64,000 nt of DNA from Chrysomallon squamiferum (Eukaryota; Mollusca; Gastropoda; Neomphalida; Peltospiridae): contig CM022673.1 in the NCBI GenBank assembly GCA_012295275.1, positions 7,578,811-7,642,810 on the forward strand, written 5' to 3'. Below the pieces are notes generated by a model. The model had not been told where the DNA came from. It saw only the letters and a list, made by a program, of their open reading frames with translations, and did no database searches. This document shows positions 11,928-24,300 of the stretch, one piece after another. The stretch's first letter is position 1. The number at the start of each line of letters is the position of its first letter. The position numbers and the translations under genes were made by a program.

Positions 11928-13722
11928 TGAATGACACATTTACAACTTAATTTAAATACAAACCAGTGTACTGGAATAACTGGAATTACTGGAAAAGAGG
12001 CTTTAGAAGTGTATTAAACTGTATATGTCAAATACAGTTTTATTCTTACTTTCTCATTATTTATTTTATATTTAAACTATTTATTAAGCCTTAGTCCAGA
12101 ACTTCAGATCACCTCCATTCCCAAAGCTTCCTGAATAAATGGTCTGGTACCTAGACTTCATCATAGATGTTGTTCCTCTGTTTATGTATTTGTGTGTATT
12201 TCATTATTTTATAGGAATATCAGATATTATGGCTAAATCACACATTTATTTTAATATATTATAATTATGCAGTATAACATACAATTGTACATTAATTATG
12301 TATTTTACTTTGATGCACAGTTTATGGTTAACTTTTAATGTATTGAGATCTGATGTTCCAATCTCCAGTATAATTTTTACATAAATATATATTTTTAATT
12401 GAAAGTGTCGTGGTTGTCTGTGTGTATATATGTTTGTCTTCCACTGACAAATTTAGTACATAATTTCAATGAAAACACAAACATTTTTCTTGCAGGAGAA
12501 AAGTACTTCCAACCAAAAGGTTTGTTTATTTTGTTGTGATAATTAGCACTAATCATTACCATCATTAAAAAATTATAGTGTACAGCTGTCACCTTATCAT
12601 AATATCAGTTGTCGCATTGTTATTGGTTCTTGCTTTATTCATTATGTCCAGTATCATTATATTGCCAGTTATGATGCAGTTCTCACTATATGACCATAAT
12701 GTTGAGTTTTCATTCAGTCACAGTTGTTTTCATGTTTTTCAATTGTCACTTCATAACTAATGGGTTTTAATTAGCATTTTATGTCTGTTATATTACTGTG
12801 TAACCATTGCAATTAGTTGCTACTGTGCTTTCAGTGTTTCAGTTGTTATTATGTTATCAGTATAAATATGCAACTAATATGTTCAGCTGTCACTTTGTAG
12901 CCATCGTGTTTGTCTGTCATTATGTTGCCAGTGCATTCCGCTTTCACTATGTAACCATTAGTTTGAGGTGTCACTATGATACTAATACATTCAGTTGCTA
13001 CAGTATATACATAATGTTCATTTGTCACTATTTATATTAAGACCAGTAATTCCTTTTGAATCAATATGCTATGTTTTTTTGACTTTATCTGTAACCAAAT
13101 GATCACTGGTTTAACATAATTTCTGAATGGACTACAAGCTTTTTAGAAATTTGAAAATATCTGCTTATTTTATTATGTGTAATGTGCAGTGAATTATGAT
13201 GTGAATTTAAAAATACAGTTAAAAAGATTTCTCGATATTTAAAATTTAAAAAGGTAATTTCTTTTCTTTTCTAAAATCATTGTGTTTCCAAATAAAAGAA
13301 GTCATTTTTTTTAATTATCCATTTTATAATTATCATTTATCATTAAAGCATCCATGTTACCTATGTGTCTGTCTACATATTGTATCTCTATCAATAAATC
13401 TCTTTAAATCTATTGATCTATATAATATATCAATTTGTCCAATAATGATTGGTATTCAATGATAAATAACTCTGAGACTGAAATAATTGTGTTTAACATT
13501 AGAAGATTTTCATTTTTATGATTTATTTACTAGCAGCAAAAAGAAATAATTATAATAACTTAAAAGAAAAAGAAAAGGGAAAGACGGTTTGTTTATGTAT
13601 GTTATTTAAATATAATGAAACTGAGTGATTAAGAGAAAGAAACAAATTGCATGTAATAGAAATAAGTCAGTTAACTGTTATTGGAAAACAAATCTATGTA
13701 AAAGGTGGGTTTTTTCCCACAG

Positions 13723-13731
13723 AAATGCCAG
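13723..13731 (+). CDS. Candidate 9-bp microexon (copy B)
   Basis: AAATGCCAG (KCQ) framed by an excellent acceptor (tttttcccacag) and donor gtaatc, three codons and phase 0. Present unchanged at 28992-29000 in copy C with donor gtaaag. Very short, so only suggestive without transcript data. Confidence 0.3.
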
Positions 13732-14343
13732 GTAATCCAATCCCAAAGCTTTGGTTGTTTTTATGTCTTATATTAGCACACTGCTTTGTTTATTAGCTAA
13801 AATAACAATCATAATAGAAATAACAGTTATAATAATTACTGTATATTTGTAATTTAAATAAGTCATTATTATTATTATCAGAATTATAGTGACCGAATTT
13901 TGGTCAGAATTTTAAATTATTTTATTTTAAAATCTATTTCCTTTTTTTTTTTCTTTTATCTTTTATCTTCTTTGTAGATTTTTGTTTGTATTTCTTCTTA
14001 TTATTATTATTATTTTTTTTTTTTTTTTTTTTTTTTTTTTATTAAATTATATGTTAATTGTCATTCTTCAGAACAATAAATGGTTTAAATTAGCTTTTTT
14101 CTGTTTATTTAAAACGCATTATCGCAGTCTGTATTAAGTATATTATTAAAAAGTTATAAATACTGGTGTATGGTATTAAATGACCGAATTTTAATTTAAG
14201 TACAAGAAAAATCAATATCCTGTACTAATTCTAATCTGTGTATAAAGAAGGACACCTCTCTGATGGTTTGATCATTAATGTTAATGTTGTTGGTATCTTT
14301 GATTAACTGGATATTTTCATTAATCTGATTGGTTTTTTTTTAG

Positions 14344-14953
14344 AAAGAAGTATCTACAGTATTAGGAAGCAACATGATGGCAAATAAAAAACTAAAAGAC
14401 ATGGTAATATAAATTATACATTATATTTTGTGGTAATAAGATTTGGAATCACATACATACTCTCTCTCATTTCTTTTATTTTCTGTCTGACTGCAGGTAA
14501 TGAACCATTTATCTGGCTTCAAGAAAGCCAGCTATTTTTAATCTGGACCACCTCTGGTTCCAAGTTTGCTGGATAAATGGTTCGGTTCCTGTATAACAAA
14601 ACCAATCCTTTTCTCCTGATCTTTCAATTCTGTTTTTCTTCTGTGTCTCAAGACTTTTCTTTTGTATGATAGATGATTTTTTTTTCTATAGAGATATAAA
14701 ATAGATAATTCAAAACAATTTTTATATTCATTTAGATTAAATTATTATAAAATTATAATTTTATTTTAAAGATGTTGAATAATATAGAATTATTTTTTAT
14801 TTATGATTTGTTTCCATTTCATGTTTTAGAATTACGTTTAAAGCAGAAACAGAAACTAAAAGAAATTTTTCATTAATCTGATTGTTTTTTTAGGAAGAAG
14901 ATAATATTGTATTAGGAAGAAACATGAGGGCAAATAAAAAAGTAAAAGAACTG
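14344..14953 (+). repeat. Copy B internal duplication of the 60-bp exon
   Basis: Exons 14344-14403 (KEVSTVLGSNMMANKKLKDM) and 14894-14953 (EEDNIVLGRNMRANKKVKEL) are 550 bases apart, each after a tttttag acceptor and before gtaatat. Between them, at about 14,828-14,866, is a truncated copy of the terminal exon whose acceptor cag has become catg, fused directly to the intron in front of the second exon. This marks the recombination junction. Confidence 0.75.
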
Positions 14954-15279
14954 GTAATATAAATTAAACATTATATCTTGTGGTAATAAAAAGATGTGGA
15001 ATCACATACATACTCTCTCTCTTCTTTTATTTTCTATCTGACTGCAGATAACGAACTATTTTTTAAACTGACTACTTTTAGATTTGGTGCACTCTAACTC
15101 CCCAATCAGTGGCAATTATTTTAGTTTCCATGACATATACACTGAATGATGCCAGCTTAAGTGAGACTGTTGCTGTGTAGAGATGATCCTCTCACAGTAA
15201 ATTATTATTATACATCTGTACAGGACTAATGACTGTTAAATAAAATGTTTCTGTTCTTTCTTAATTTTTTTTTATCCAG

Positions 15280-15297
15280 TATATGATGCATGGGATG
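15280..15297 (+). CDS. Copy B 18-bp microexon
   Basis: Six codons, YMMHGM, between a poly(T) tract ending tttatccag and donor gtatga. The same 18 bases occur unchanged at 29486-29503 in copy C. Phase 0. Identity of the exon together with conserved splice borders supports a real microexon. Confidence 0.55.
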
Positions 15298-15932
15298 GTA
15301 TGAAATTTAATTATATTAAGAAATGTGTTAATTTGTACCTGTATCTTTTAAATAAAAAATTTCTTCTCCCTTTTCATCCTATTTATTACACATTCTATAA
15401 TAATTAAAGACATTTTAAGAATTTTAACTGATTAATAAAGATCAAACAGACCCTGCTTTAAGTGTTTAATAGTTTCATTGTTTATTTTTCTAGTATTATT
15501 TCATATTTTATATTCATATTGAGCCTTCCAAAAATCCAGAAATTTGGACCACCTCTGATTCCAAGCTTGCCGAATAAATGGTTTGGTTCCTGTATAAGAA
15601 AACCAATCCTTTTTTTCTCTCTATCTTCTTTCATTTCTTTTTTTTTTTTCCGTCTCTCAAGGCTTTTTTTTTTCATGAAAGATGATGTTTATCTGTAGAG
15701 TTGTAAAATTCAAATGTATGTTTATATTCATTTAGTTTAAATTATTATAAAAAACATTAATTTATTTTAAAGATGTTGAATAATATAGAATTATTTTTTA
15801 TTTATGATTTGGTTTCCATTTCAGGTTTCAGAATCACATTTAAAACAGAAACAGAAACAGAAAGAAATTTTTGACGATAAGAAGAGGTTTGATAAGAAAT
15901 TACAACGAGAAATTGATATCAGAAAACCGTAG

Positions 15933-17935
15933 ATATTACACTGCAATAAACTCTGTCAGTAACATATCTAATATAATTATTTCAGAACTGTAGAAAACAG
16001 TACCTCTTGATTAAATACTAATCTGAAGACATCTTTGGCTCAAAACTGACTACTCAGTCACATGTTTAATATTTCACACATTCTGTGTAAGAACACGTAT
16101 AGTTATTATTGTTTCAGAATTTGTAACATGAAGACTAACTTGTCAATTTTTAATATTTCACTAACACTAAGTAAGAACATGGGCTGTTATTTTTATTTCA
16201 AAATGTTAAACACAAAACCTGACTGGCATGATTTGAATATTTCAATAACACTAAATAAGAAAATAGTTATTGTAACAAGAAATGTTATTGAGCTACATGT
16301 TTGATATTTCACTGTCACTAAAGTCATATTCTTTTTATTGCAAAGCCAGCTGATTAATTTTGATTTCTGTTTAGTTCAAGGTTTTCAAACGATCCAAGCT
16401 ACAAACCAGTAAGACATATAATGTACACTACATAGAAGTTACTGTTTTGCTTTACAACAGGCATTCCCACACAATTAACAAACACTTATTATTATTTCAC
16501 ACAAATATAACAAGAAAAACTATTGGATGATATTTGATATTTAACTGATTTCAAATAAAAAAAATAAAAAAATACTGGGCTATTTTTTCAGAAATTGTTA
16601 TGTGAAAATTGATTGAGAATCTATTATGATATTTTTATTTGTTTTGTTTTATTTAAAAGGGAATTCCAAATCACAGTAAAAATTATCATATTTATCATTC
16701 ATTAGACTGAATGTATAAAGTATTGATAAATGTTATTTTCTGATATTTTTGTTGGCATGAAATGTAATTTCTGGGAATGTGTCAGACTGAGATGTATAAG
16801 AATTATTTTTCATTATTTGAAGATATGGTCAGATATTTATCATTTAAGCCCATATTTAAAGAGAAATATTTTTTTCAATTTCACTTGTATTTTTGTATAA
16901 CTTTTTTTTTTTTAACATTTTTGCCACATCACTGAAAAACAATTAAATCTGTTTATTAATATAAATAAAATTGTATTAAGTATAATATCTCCAAATACGT
17001 TACAAATATATCTGTCATGTCTTTTAATGCCATGAATTGGAGATTTCTGGGGTAGCTTTAAACCTTTGATGGCTGAGTGTGGAATATTTAAAATCTGTGA
17101 TATGACTGTTGAAACTGTTGAGATTTATCTGCATTTAAAATCTCTATTCAACAACACACAAGTCAAACCTCTTGATTTACATAGGAACTTTTTAAACAAT
17201 TTGACCTTGTACCCTGATTGTAGGGATTGTCACACGATTACAAACAGATTTTTTGTTTTCAAAGAAATATAGCGCATGCGCATTTCTAGTTACAAATTTA
17301 AAAATAAAAATTTAAATTTAAATTTAAAAGATAAAATAATAATTTTAATTCAATTTACAAGATTAAAAGATAATTTAATTCTAGTTAGAAAATTACAAGA
17401 TAAAAAACCTAAATTCTAGATACAAATGAACAAGATGTAAAATGATAATTTAACTGGTTATATAAATTTACAACATATAATTTAATTCCAGCTACAAATT
17501 TAAAAGGTGTAAAATGATGATTTAAGTCAGAGTTGTTTCTGTTACATTCCGTCCAGGTTGTTACGATTGTGTGATATGTTTGTAACAATGAAGGTGTTTT
17601 TGTAATACTGACTAAACCAAATTCAATGATTGATCAAATTCATTTTATTATAAGGTTAAAAAAGAAGAAAAACAAAAAAGGGAGTGAAAAACACATGCTT
17701 TTGTATTTGAACAGTTTTAATACCACCTTCATTTTATTAATGAACCATTTAATTTTAATACATAACTGTTATATAACGATGAATCCACTAATAATCAGAT
17801 ATTAATGTGTTTAATGAACAAACACCTACTGCCACTTTATTGATTAAAAAACAAATGTTTATGATAATGTTTTGTTTTCAATTATTTTCTGTATGAATAT
17901 ATATATATATAATTTATTTATCTAATTATATATTA

Positions 17936-17970
<35 letters not shown>

Positions 17971-19660
17971 TGATGTTTTGTTTGTTTAATGTTTTGAAAT
18001 TGAGTTCTTTTAACACTTTGTTTCCATGGATATAATGTATAATTACTGCCATGCAAATCAAACCAAACATTTTTTTTTTATTATTATTTATTAAATATTT
18101 TACTATTCATTTTAAAATCTTTTAATTTCTTTTAATAATTTCTTGTTCTTTTAGTAGATATACAAAACGTAAACAATAGAAGTAACAGATACTGGTATAT
18201 TATTTCATTTAATACAGAGGAGGATAAAAATTATTTTTATTGGTATCATATTTCAAAAAAAAAACAAAAACAATTAATCAGCTCATCTTACAAAGTAAAA
18301 ATAAATCTAAGGGACGTAATTCTTTTTACTTTTAGACTCCTAAATTTATGGTTGGAAATGGGTCACATTTTAATTGTTACAGCTAATATTACATTTTAGA
18401 TTATCGGAGTTGGCATGTTACAAGTCATATGGTGAAAAATCTTGCTTTATGAATGTGTGTCTGAACTGTTATTTGCCGATTAAGTTTTATGACTAAATTA
18501 TTTAATAATACCGTTTACTTTGCTTCCAATCTTTTTATTTATTTATTTTTTATTATTATTATTATAATGTTGTTGGTTTTTTCATAGATTTATAGATTTT
18601 GTTAACAATCTTAGAGATTAACTGTATGATAGACAAAATATATATGATGTTTATAGACGCTGTAAAGTTTGTATGTTTGTGAATAATTCACTCTAAAGTT
18701 TTAATTTAATAAATAATATGTCACAGACTGTTTCACTTTTTATTTCTCAAAAAATCGTGGAAAATGATTAATTCATCCTATACGATATTCAAGAGAAAAT
18801 TTAGTTTAATGAAAACTGAAACCAGAAAAAAACCCATTATCAATTTAACATACCTGTTTTGCAGTTCAGTTTAAAAAGAAAAGAAAACAGACAATTTGTA
18901 GGAAGAAGGTACATTTTATTTATCCTAGCTTTTGATAGCTCTGCCTAGTACCCATTGCCTGCCTTGTGCTTTATCTCTTCATCTGTTTTACTTCTTTTCT
19001 GCAGTCAGAATATAGCAAATAATGGAATCCGATTTATATTTTCAATAGTCCCTGTATTGGCTGGGTTCTATATTCTTTCACCACAGTTCAGTAATTTTCC
19101 AGTATATAGCACCGCTCATTGTTTTGATGAAATATTGAGGAATGTCAAATAAAAACTGTGAGCAACCATTTCCAGTACAATGTGCAATTTCTAGTTGTTT
19201 TGTAAACTGTCAGCTTGGGCAACAATATATAATTTTGTGGATTTATGATTCCTTGTAATAGAACAATTTACAAATTAAGGAATTCTAACCGAACAGTGAA
19301 ATGTAGGTAACTAGCGTCTACTTTTTTTCATTCTGTTTTTCTTTTTCTATTATTTATTTATTAATTTATTTATTTATTTATTTATATCTTAAAGTATTCT
19401 ATGAAAATATCCAGTCGTCATATACAAAATAAACAACTTCTGAAACAAAACAACTTCTTTGCAGTCCTGTCCACACTTTCTGCCACAATATGAAATCACT
19501 TTGGGTCACCAAACTTTTCTCCAGATTTCTAACATAGGGCTTTGTTGTATTCTTATAATTTTAAATGAGTACTGAAAAGCCTGAAAGATCAGCTGAGCAT
19601 AGCACTGTGAGATTTCATTAAAAAATGCATCATCGTCATTATTATGATTATTATTATTAT

Positions 19661-19698
<38 letters not shown>

Positions 19699-19857
19699 TA
19701 ATTATAATTATTATTATTATAAATGTATCACTTCGATACATCTTGCCTCCATTTTGTCCAACGATCTCGTGAACTCCATTTGCGAACGTCCGTTATTTAC
19801 GTCAAATTGATATTTTTTGATAAATCATATGATGTATGAATAGCTGCAAAAATGCAT

Positions 19858-19897
<40 letters not shown>

Positions 19898-20167
19898 GTA
19901 ATTAGAGTTTGACAATAAAGTCAGTTCTTTTAAACGTGTCGGAGACTCGAGAAAGCAGGCTGCAAGTAATCGTAAAGAAATATAAGAATGAAACTAATAC
20001 ATGTTTAATTTTATGTTTGTGAAAATGTCTTGGTTATGTCGTATCGTCTCATTCAGACTTTACAAAAATCCACTTCTCCCCAATGTGTCTAGAGGGAAAA
20101 GTGACTTCTTCCTATTTTTCAAGCCTATTTATTTATTTATTTATTTTTTTATTATTATTTATTTATT

Positions 20168-20199
<32 letters not shown>

Positions 20200-20600
20200 C
20201 CTAATCTTCTAACATAATAACATAAAACCTGAATGGGCCTAAGGGTGGAAGTTATATCATACCAAGAAAACAACAAAATCCTTTCTGTATTTCTCGTTCC
20301 AGCCAGAACCCTACAATTAATTTTTGTCGCGATTCTATATTCTGTATGAGATAATGTATATAAAATTGTCTTCCCTGTTTATTTGATTGGTTCTTAATCC
20401 TGAGTTCTGTGCCATACAGAAGTAAATAAAATGTACTGATGCGCTGTTAAATAAACATATATTTCCTTTCTTCGAACCCAACACTTTCCATTAATTATTT
20501 CAAAAGTATGAAATTATTAGTATTAGTTACAAATAAGCGAGAAATAAGGTGAAAAATAATTTTTAAAATATTATATAATGAAAAAAACAAGAAGAAATAG
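15933..20600 (+). other. Copy B 3'UTR/intergenic block
   Basis: Homologous to 3,014-8,900 and 30,156-35,900 but shorter through several deletions, for example near 18,935 and 19,310. No gene seen. Simple repeats: (TTA)n about 17,936-17,970, a TAT/TAC compound tract about 19,640-19,722, (GT)n about 19,862-19,896 and poly(T) about 20,170-20,200. Confidence 0.6.
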
Positions 20601-20721
20601 CACAATCTTAAATAAATTTATTTAGAGGAAATATTCAAACAACGTTATTTTCCCGCATTTCTTTACGTGACCAGTTTATGGCAAACAAAACGATCACATC
20701 GAGTTTTCGGTAACCGCTCCA

Positions 20722-21252
20722 ATGTTTACAGGTAAGGAAGAGCTCGAATTTCGGTTTCTATGTACAGATTTATTTACTGCAGCTAGTATATACATTCACT
20801 ATAGGGTTTTAAATATGCATATATATATAATTTTTTATTTGTATCGTAACAATGGGTGCTTTTGTGTTTTAATATGTGGGTCGTGTAATAAATAGCGAAC
20901 GTGTTACACATAGATACTAAGATAGCGATCGTTTGACGGTTATAGCGTTGTTGTAAATAAAATAAATATTCTTTTGTAGATAATCGTGACTGTTTGTTCT
21001 TCTTATTATTATTATTTAGGGGAAAAATAGTGTTGTATTATTTAATATATAAAATACGATTTACAATAAATAATAGTAACGAAACTGAAATTAAAAAATA
21101 AAATAATATTCTTTCGTAAGTGGCAAAATATTAATTTCTTTAGTTGGTTTCATTTTCCGTATGAACATATTATAAAGCAGCAAACACTTTTCTGTGTGTT
21201 CTTTTTGTGTACATGCCAGAATATTCTTGGAGGTCTTGTGTCGTTGGGCCTG

Positions 21253-21310
<58 letters not shown>

Positions 21311-24300
21311 CATCACTGCCAAGACTTATATTTAAAAATAAAAATAAATTAAATTAAAAAATATTCTTTACTAATTGGCAAAATATTAGTATCTTTAGTT
21401 GGTTTCATTTTCCTTATGAACATATTATAAAGCAGCAAACACTTTTCTGTGTGTTTTTTTTGTGTACATGCGTCCACATGCATTAAAAAAAAAAAGTTAA
21501 TTTATTTATTTGTTATTTTGTTACGTTTTGATCGTTTTATATCGTTTTATTTTTAGTACTGAAAATAAATAATCTGGGGAAAAATTAGACGTTGAATTGT
21601 CATCAAATTTTGACTCAAACCAAACCAAGTCAGTAAACAGACTGAAAGACAAAATGAGTGGATACACTGTAAGTTCTGAACCTTACACTTCTCATATCAA
21701 TGACTGAAGTTATTAAAAAAAAAAAAAAAAACTGTCTAATAGTATTAGATACATGTTCTGAATTAAACTATTTTATATTTTTATTATACAGAACCTTTAA
21801 AATGCATTGATTTTAATTTTAGGCTTGGAAATCATATTTTCTTAACAAAACTGATTTCTTTAACATAAAGTTAATCAGTTTTACCTCTTATAGTTGAGAA
21901 AAGCATATGTGTATATTTTAGAAAATATTTATCTGTTTATTAAAGAAATGAAATTTATTAGCATGTTTGTTACCAGTTTTAACAATTAGAAAAAGTATAT
22001 GACTAAGTAAGACCTCCATTTTAATATTTTGTTTTCAGAACATCAGAAATACAGTAAAACTAACAACTTATGAATTAAACAACATTTATAACCACAATCT
22101 AAAAACAAACATGGTGAGTACTTCTGTCCATTTTAGTAATGGTGAAATTTTAATAGTAAAGTTTGCATCATCTTGTTTTTCTCTTTTCCTGTGAAACAAA
22201 ACATGGACAATTTCCTAAACCAGTATTTCTTAAATTTATTAATGGTTCATCCAATAATGAATAAAATTTATGTGTTAGCCATATTTGTAGTGAAAATATC
22301 TAAGTTCATTATTTTCTCTGTTGTATATTGTATATCACAGTTTTAATACATCATCAAGGATGAACTTGGATTTAATTTATTCAAGTGTTCTTTATTTAAA
22401 TAATGGTATATAAAATATGTAAACAACACATAAACTACTGAATATAAATGTCCCTTGATTATGACAGTCAGGATCTTTTTTCAGTTTAATAAATATTTGT
22501 TTACATACTTCAGACAGCTTTCATTACCATAGAATGTATTTTCTTATCTATGGAATGATGTACATAAAAGATTGTGTCTGTTATTCTTAACCATATACAA
22601 TATCTGTAGATTTAAAGCAGTCTTCAGTGAAATTGTGAAGTAAAATATTTCTTTCTTTGACAGATTGAGAATGAAGATCATGTCATTTTTTATCCAGTGA
22701 ACAAACTAACCCTGGTGAAAAATGAAAACGAGGACATAGAAAAACGAGATTGTGTGAAGTGTGTAGATTTGTCAGACCTGGATGCAGACAAGCTTGAATA
22801 TGACTCTGAGGTATAGTGTACCAACAAGCCTATGTTTATTTTCAAAAAAAAAAAAAAAAAAAAATGAACCAACAACATAAGGAGCTGATAAATTAAGCCC
22901 TTATTATGTTATGTGGTTAGATTTAATTCAGTTCTAGAAAACTTAACTCAGATTATGGTTCTAGGATCAATCCTTGGCAGGTTCACAGAGCTGCTGTTTC
23001 CCCTATCAACCTTTACTTCTAATTCATAATGTCAGTAATCTCTTGCTGGAATGCACAGAACAAAATCTGAGTCTATGCTGAAGTGAATTTGTTAAAGCAT
23101 GTGCACCACATTGTTCAACTACAGAGTTTATTTTTGTTGTGACTAAAGTGGTTTCCTGCGCCATGTTGAAATCAGCAGATCTGTGGATAGATTGTAATTA
23201 AGTAATGTGTAAAATACCACACCTTTAATAATTCTACTTATAATGATAATATGTGCATATTCAACTGCTCTGTGTGCATGCGTATGTGTGACTGAAAGTG
23301 AACAATTACAAAACAAAATTCTTAATTAAATGATTATTACTTTACAGGATGATGAAGTCATTATGTCACTTGAAAAGGTTTGTTTAAGTTTATTTTGTTT
23401 TATTATTTGTTTTATTATTTTAAATAAAAATCGGTTCTAGGTCTAATCTAGCAAATTCAAAAGAGAGTTCAGTTAGTCTTCACATCAATAGGTATATAAT
23501 TTGGTTTGTATTTTTGGTGGGTGGGTTTTTGCTTGTTTTATATACAAGTAAACTATCAGTTTTCCTGAATACTTTATTCAAAATCCTCTCTGGACCAAAA
23601 GAGGTGAAATAATAATAATAATTCAGAAATGCACATCTGGCAGTTTGATGTATACATCCCATGTCTAAAATGCAGGTAGAAATTTAAATTTAATAAATAT
23701 TAAATGGAATTAAATGACTAAATACCATATATTAGAATAAACTGTATCAATAAAATTAGGCTGTTAAATACACAAAAAACAATATTAAATTTTATCCAAA
23801 CCACCAGTGTCTGGAAAATTGATTGTGTACCTGTACCTAGTTATTTTAGGTGTATGCTTTTTAATGAAAATAGTAAATCTTTCAGTTGAAAGATAATGAT
23901 AGTTCAGCAGTGTCAGCGTCTAACTTGAAAATCTACAAAACATCATATTCTATTTTCATTATTGCTGTTGATCCAGGATTAAGTTATAATTTCTATCTCT
24001 TATTTGAATCTGAAGATATTGTGTGTGTGTGTGTGTGTGACTGAATGACACATTTACAACTTAATTTCAATACAAATGAGTGTTCTATGTTTGCAGCTGC
24101 AGAAGAAGAAGGTTCAAAAAGAAGTACGAAGTGATCCAGTCAAAAAGGTTTGTTTGTTTTGCTGTGACAATTAACACTAACAGTTGTTTTCAGTATAAAT
24201 GTCTGTCCATTATGTTCATTTGTCACTCCAAGAGATACATTTATTTTAATACATTATAGTATACCTGCACAGACCGTTTATCTGGTTATATAATAAATTG

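Larger units (their letters stand above)
9038..15932 (+). pseudogene. Array copy B: microexon gene with missing exons
   Basis: Exons visible: 9038-9047 (start, MFT), 10328-10402 (75 bp), 10761-10907 (147 bp), 12496-12519 (24 bp, EKSTSNQK), candidate 13723-13731 (9 bp), 14344-14403 and 14894-14953 (two 60-bp paralogues), 15280-15297 (18 bp), 15825-15932 (terminal, TAG). Compared with copy C it lacks exon 2 (deleted near 10,035), the DDEVIMSLEK exon (near 11,341) and the LQKKK exon (near 11,970). Joining exon 1 directly to the 75-bp exon gives a stop after six codons, so it is either a pseudogene, uses an internal ATG (the 75-bp exon ends MNM) or has another 5' exon. All downstream exons stay phase 0 and open. 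A one-base loss in the last exon shortens the C-terminus to 35 residues instead of 41. Confidence 0.5.

Noticed and set aside
14490-14510. Zero-length AG/GT site (gactgcag followed by gtaatg), possible recursive splice site
   Set aside because: Not conserved: the counterparts at about 15,046 and 29,218 have lost the AG/GT arrangement.
19625-19810. Open frame with a poly-Tyr run
   Set aside because: Product of TAT/TAC triplet repeats.
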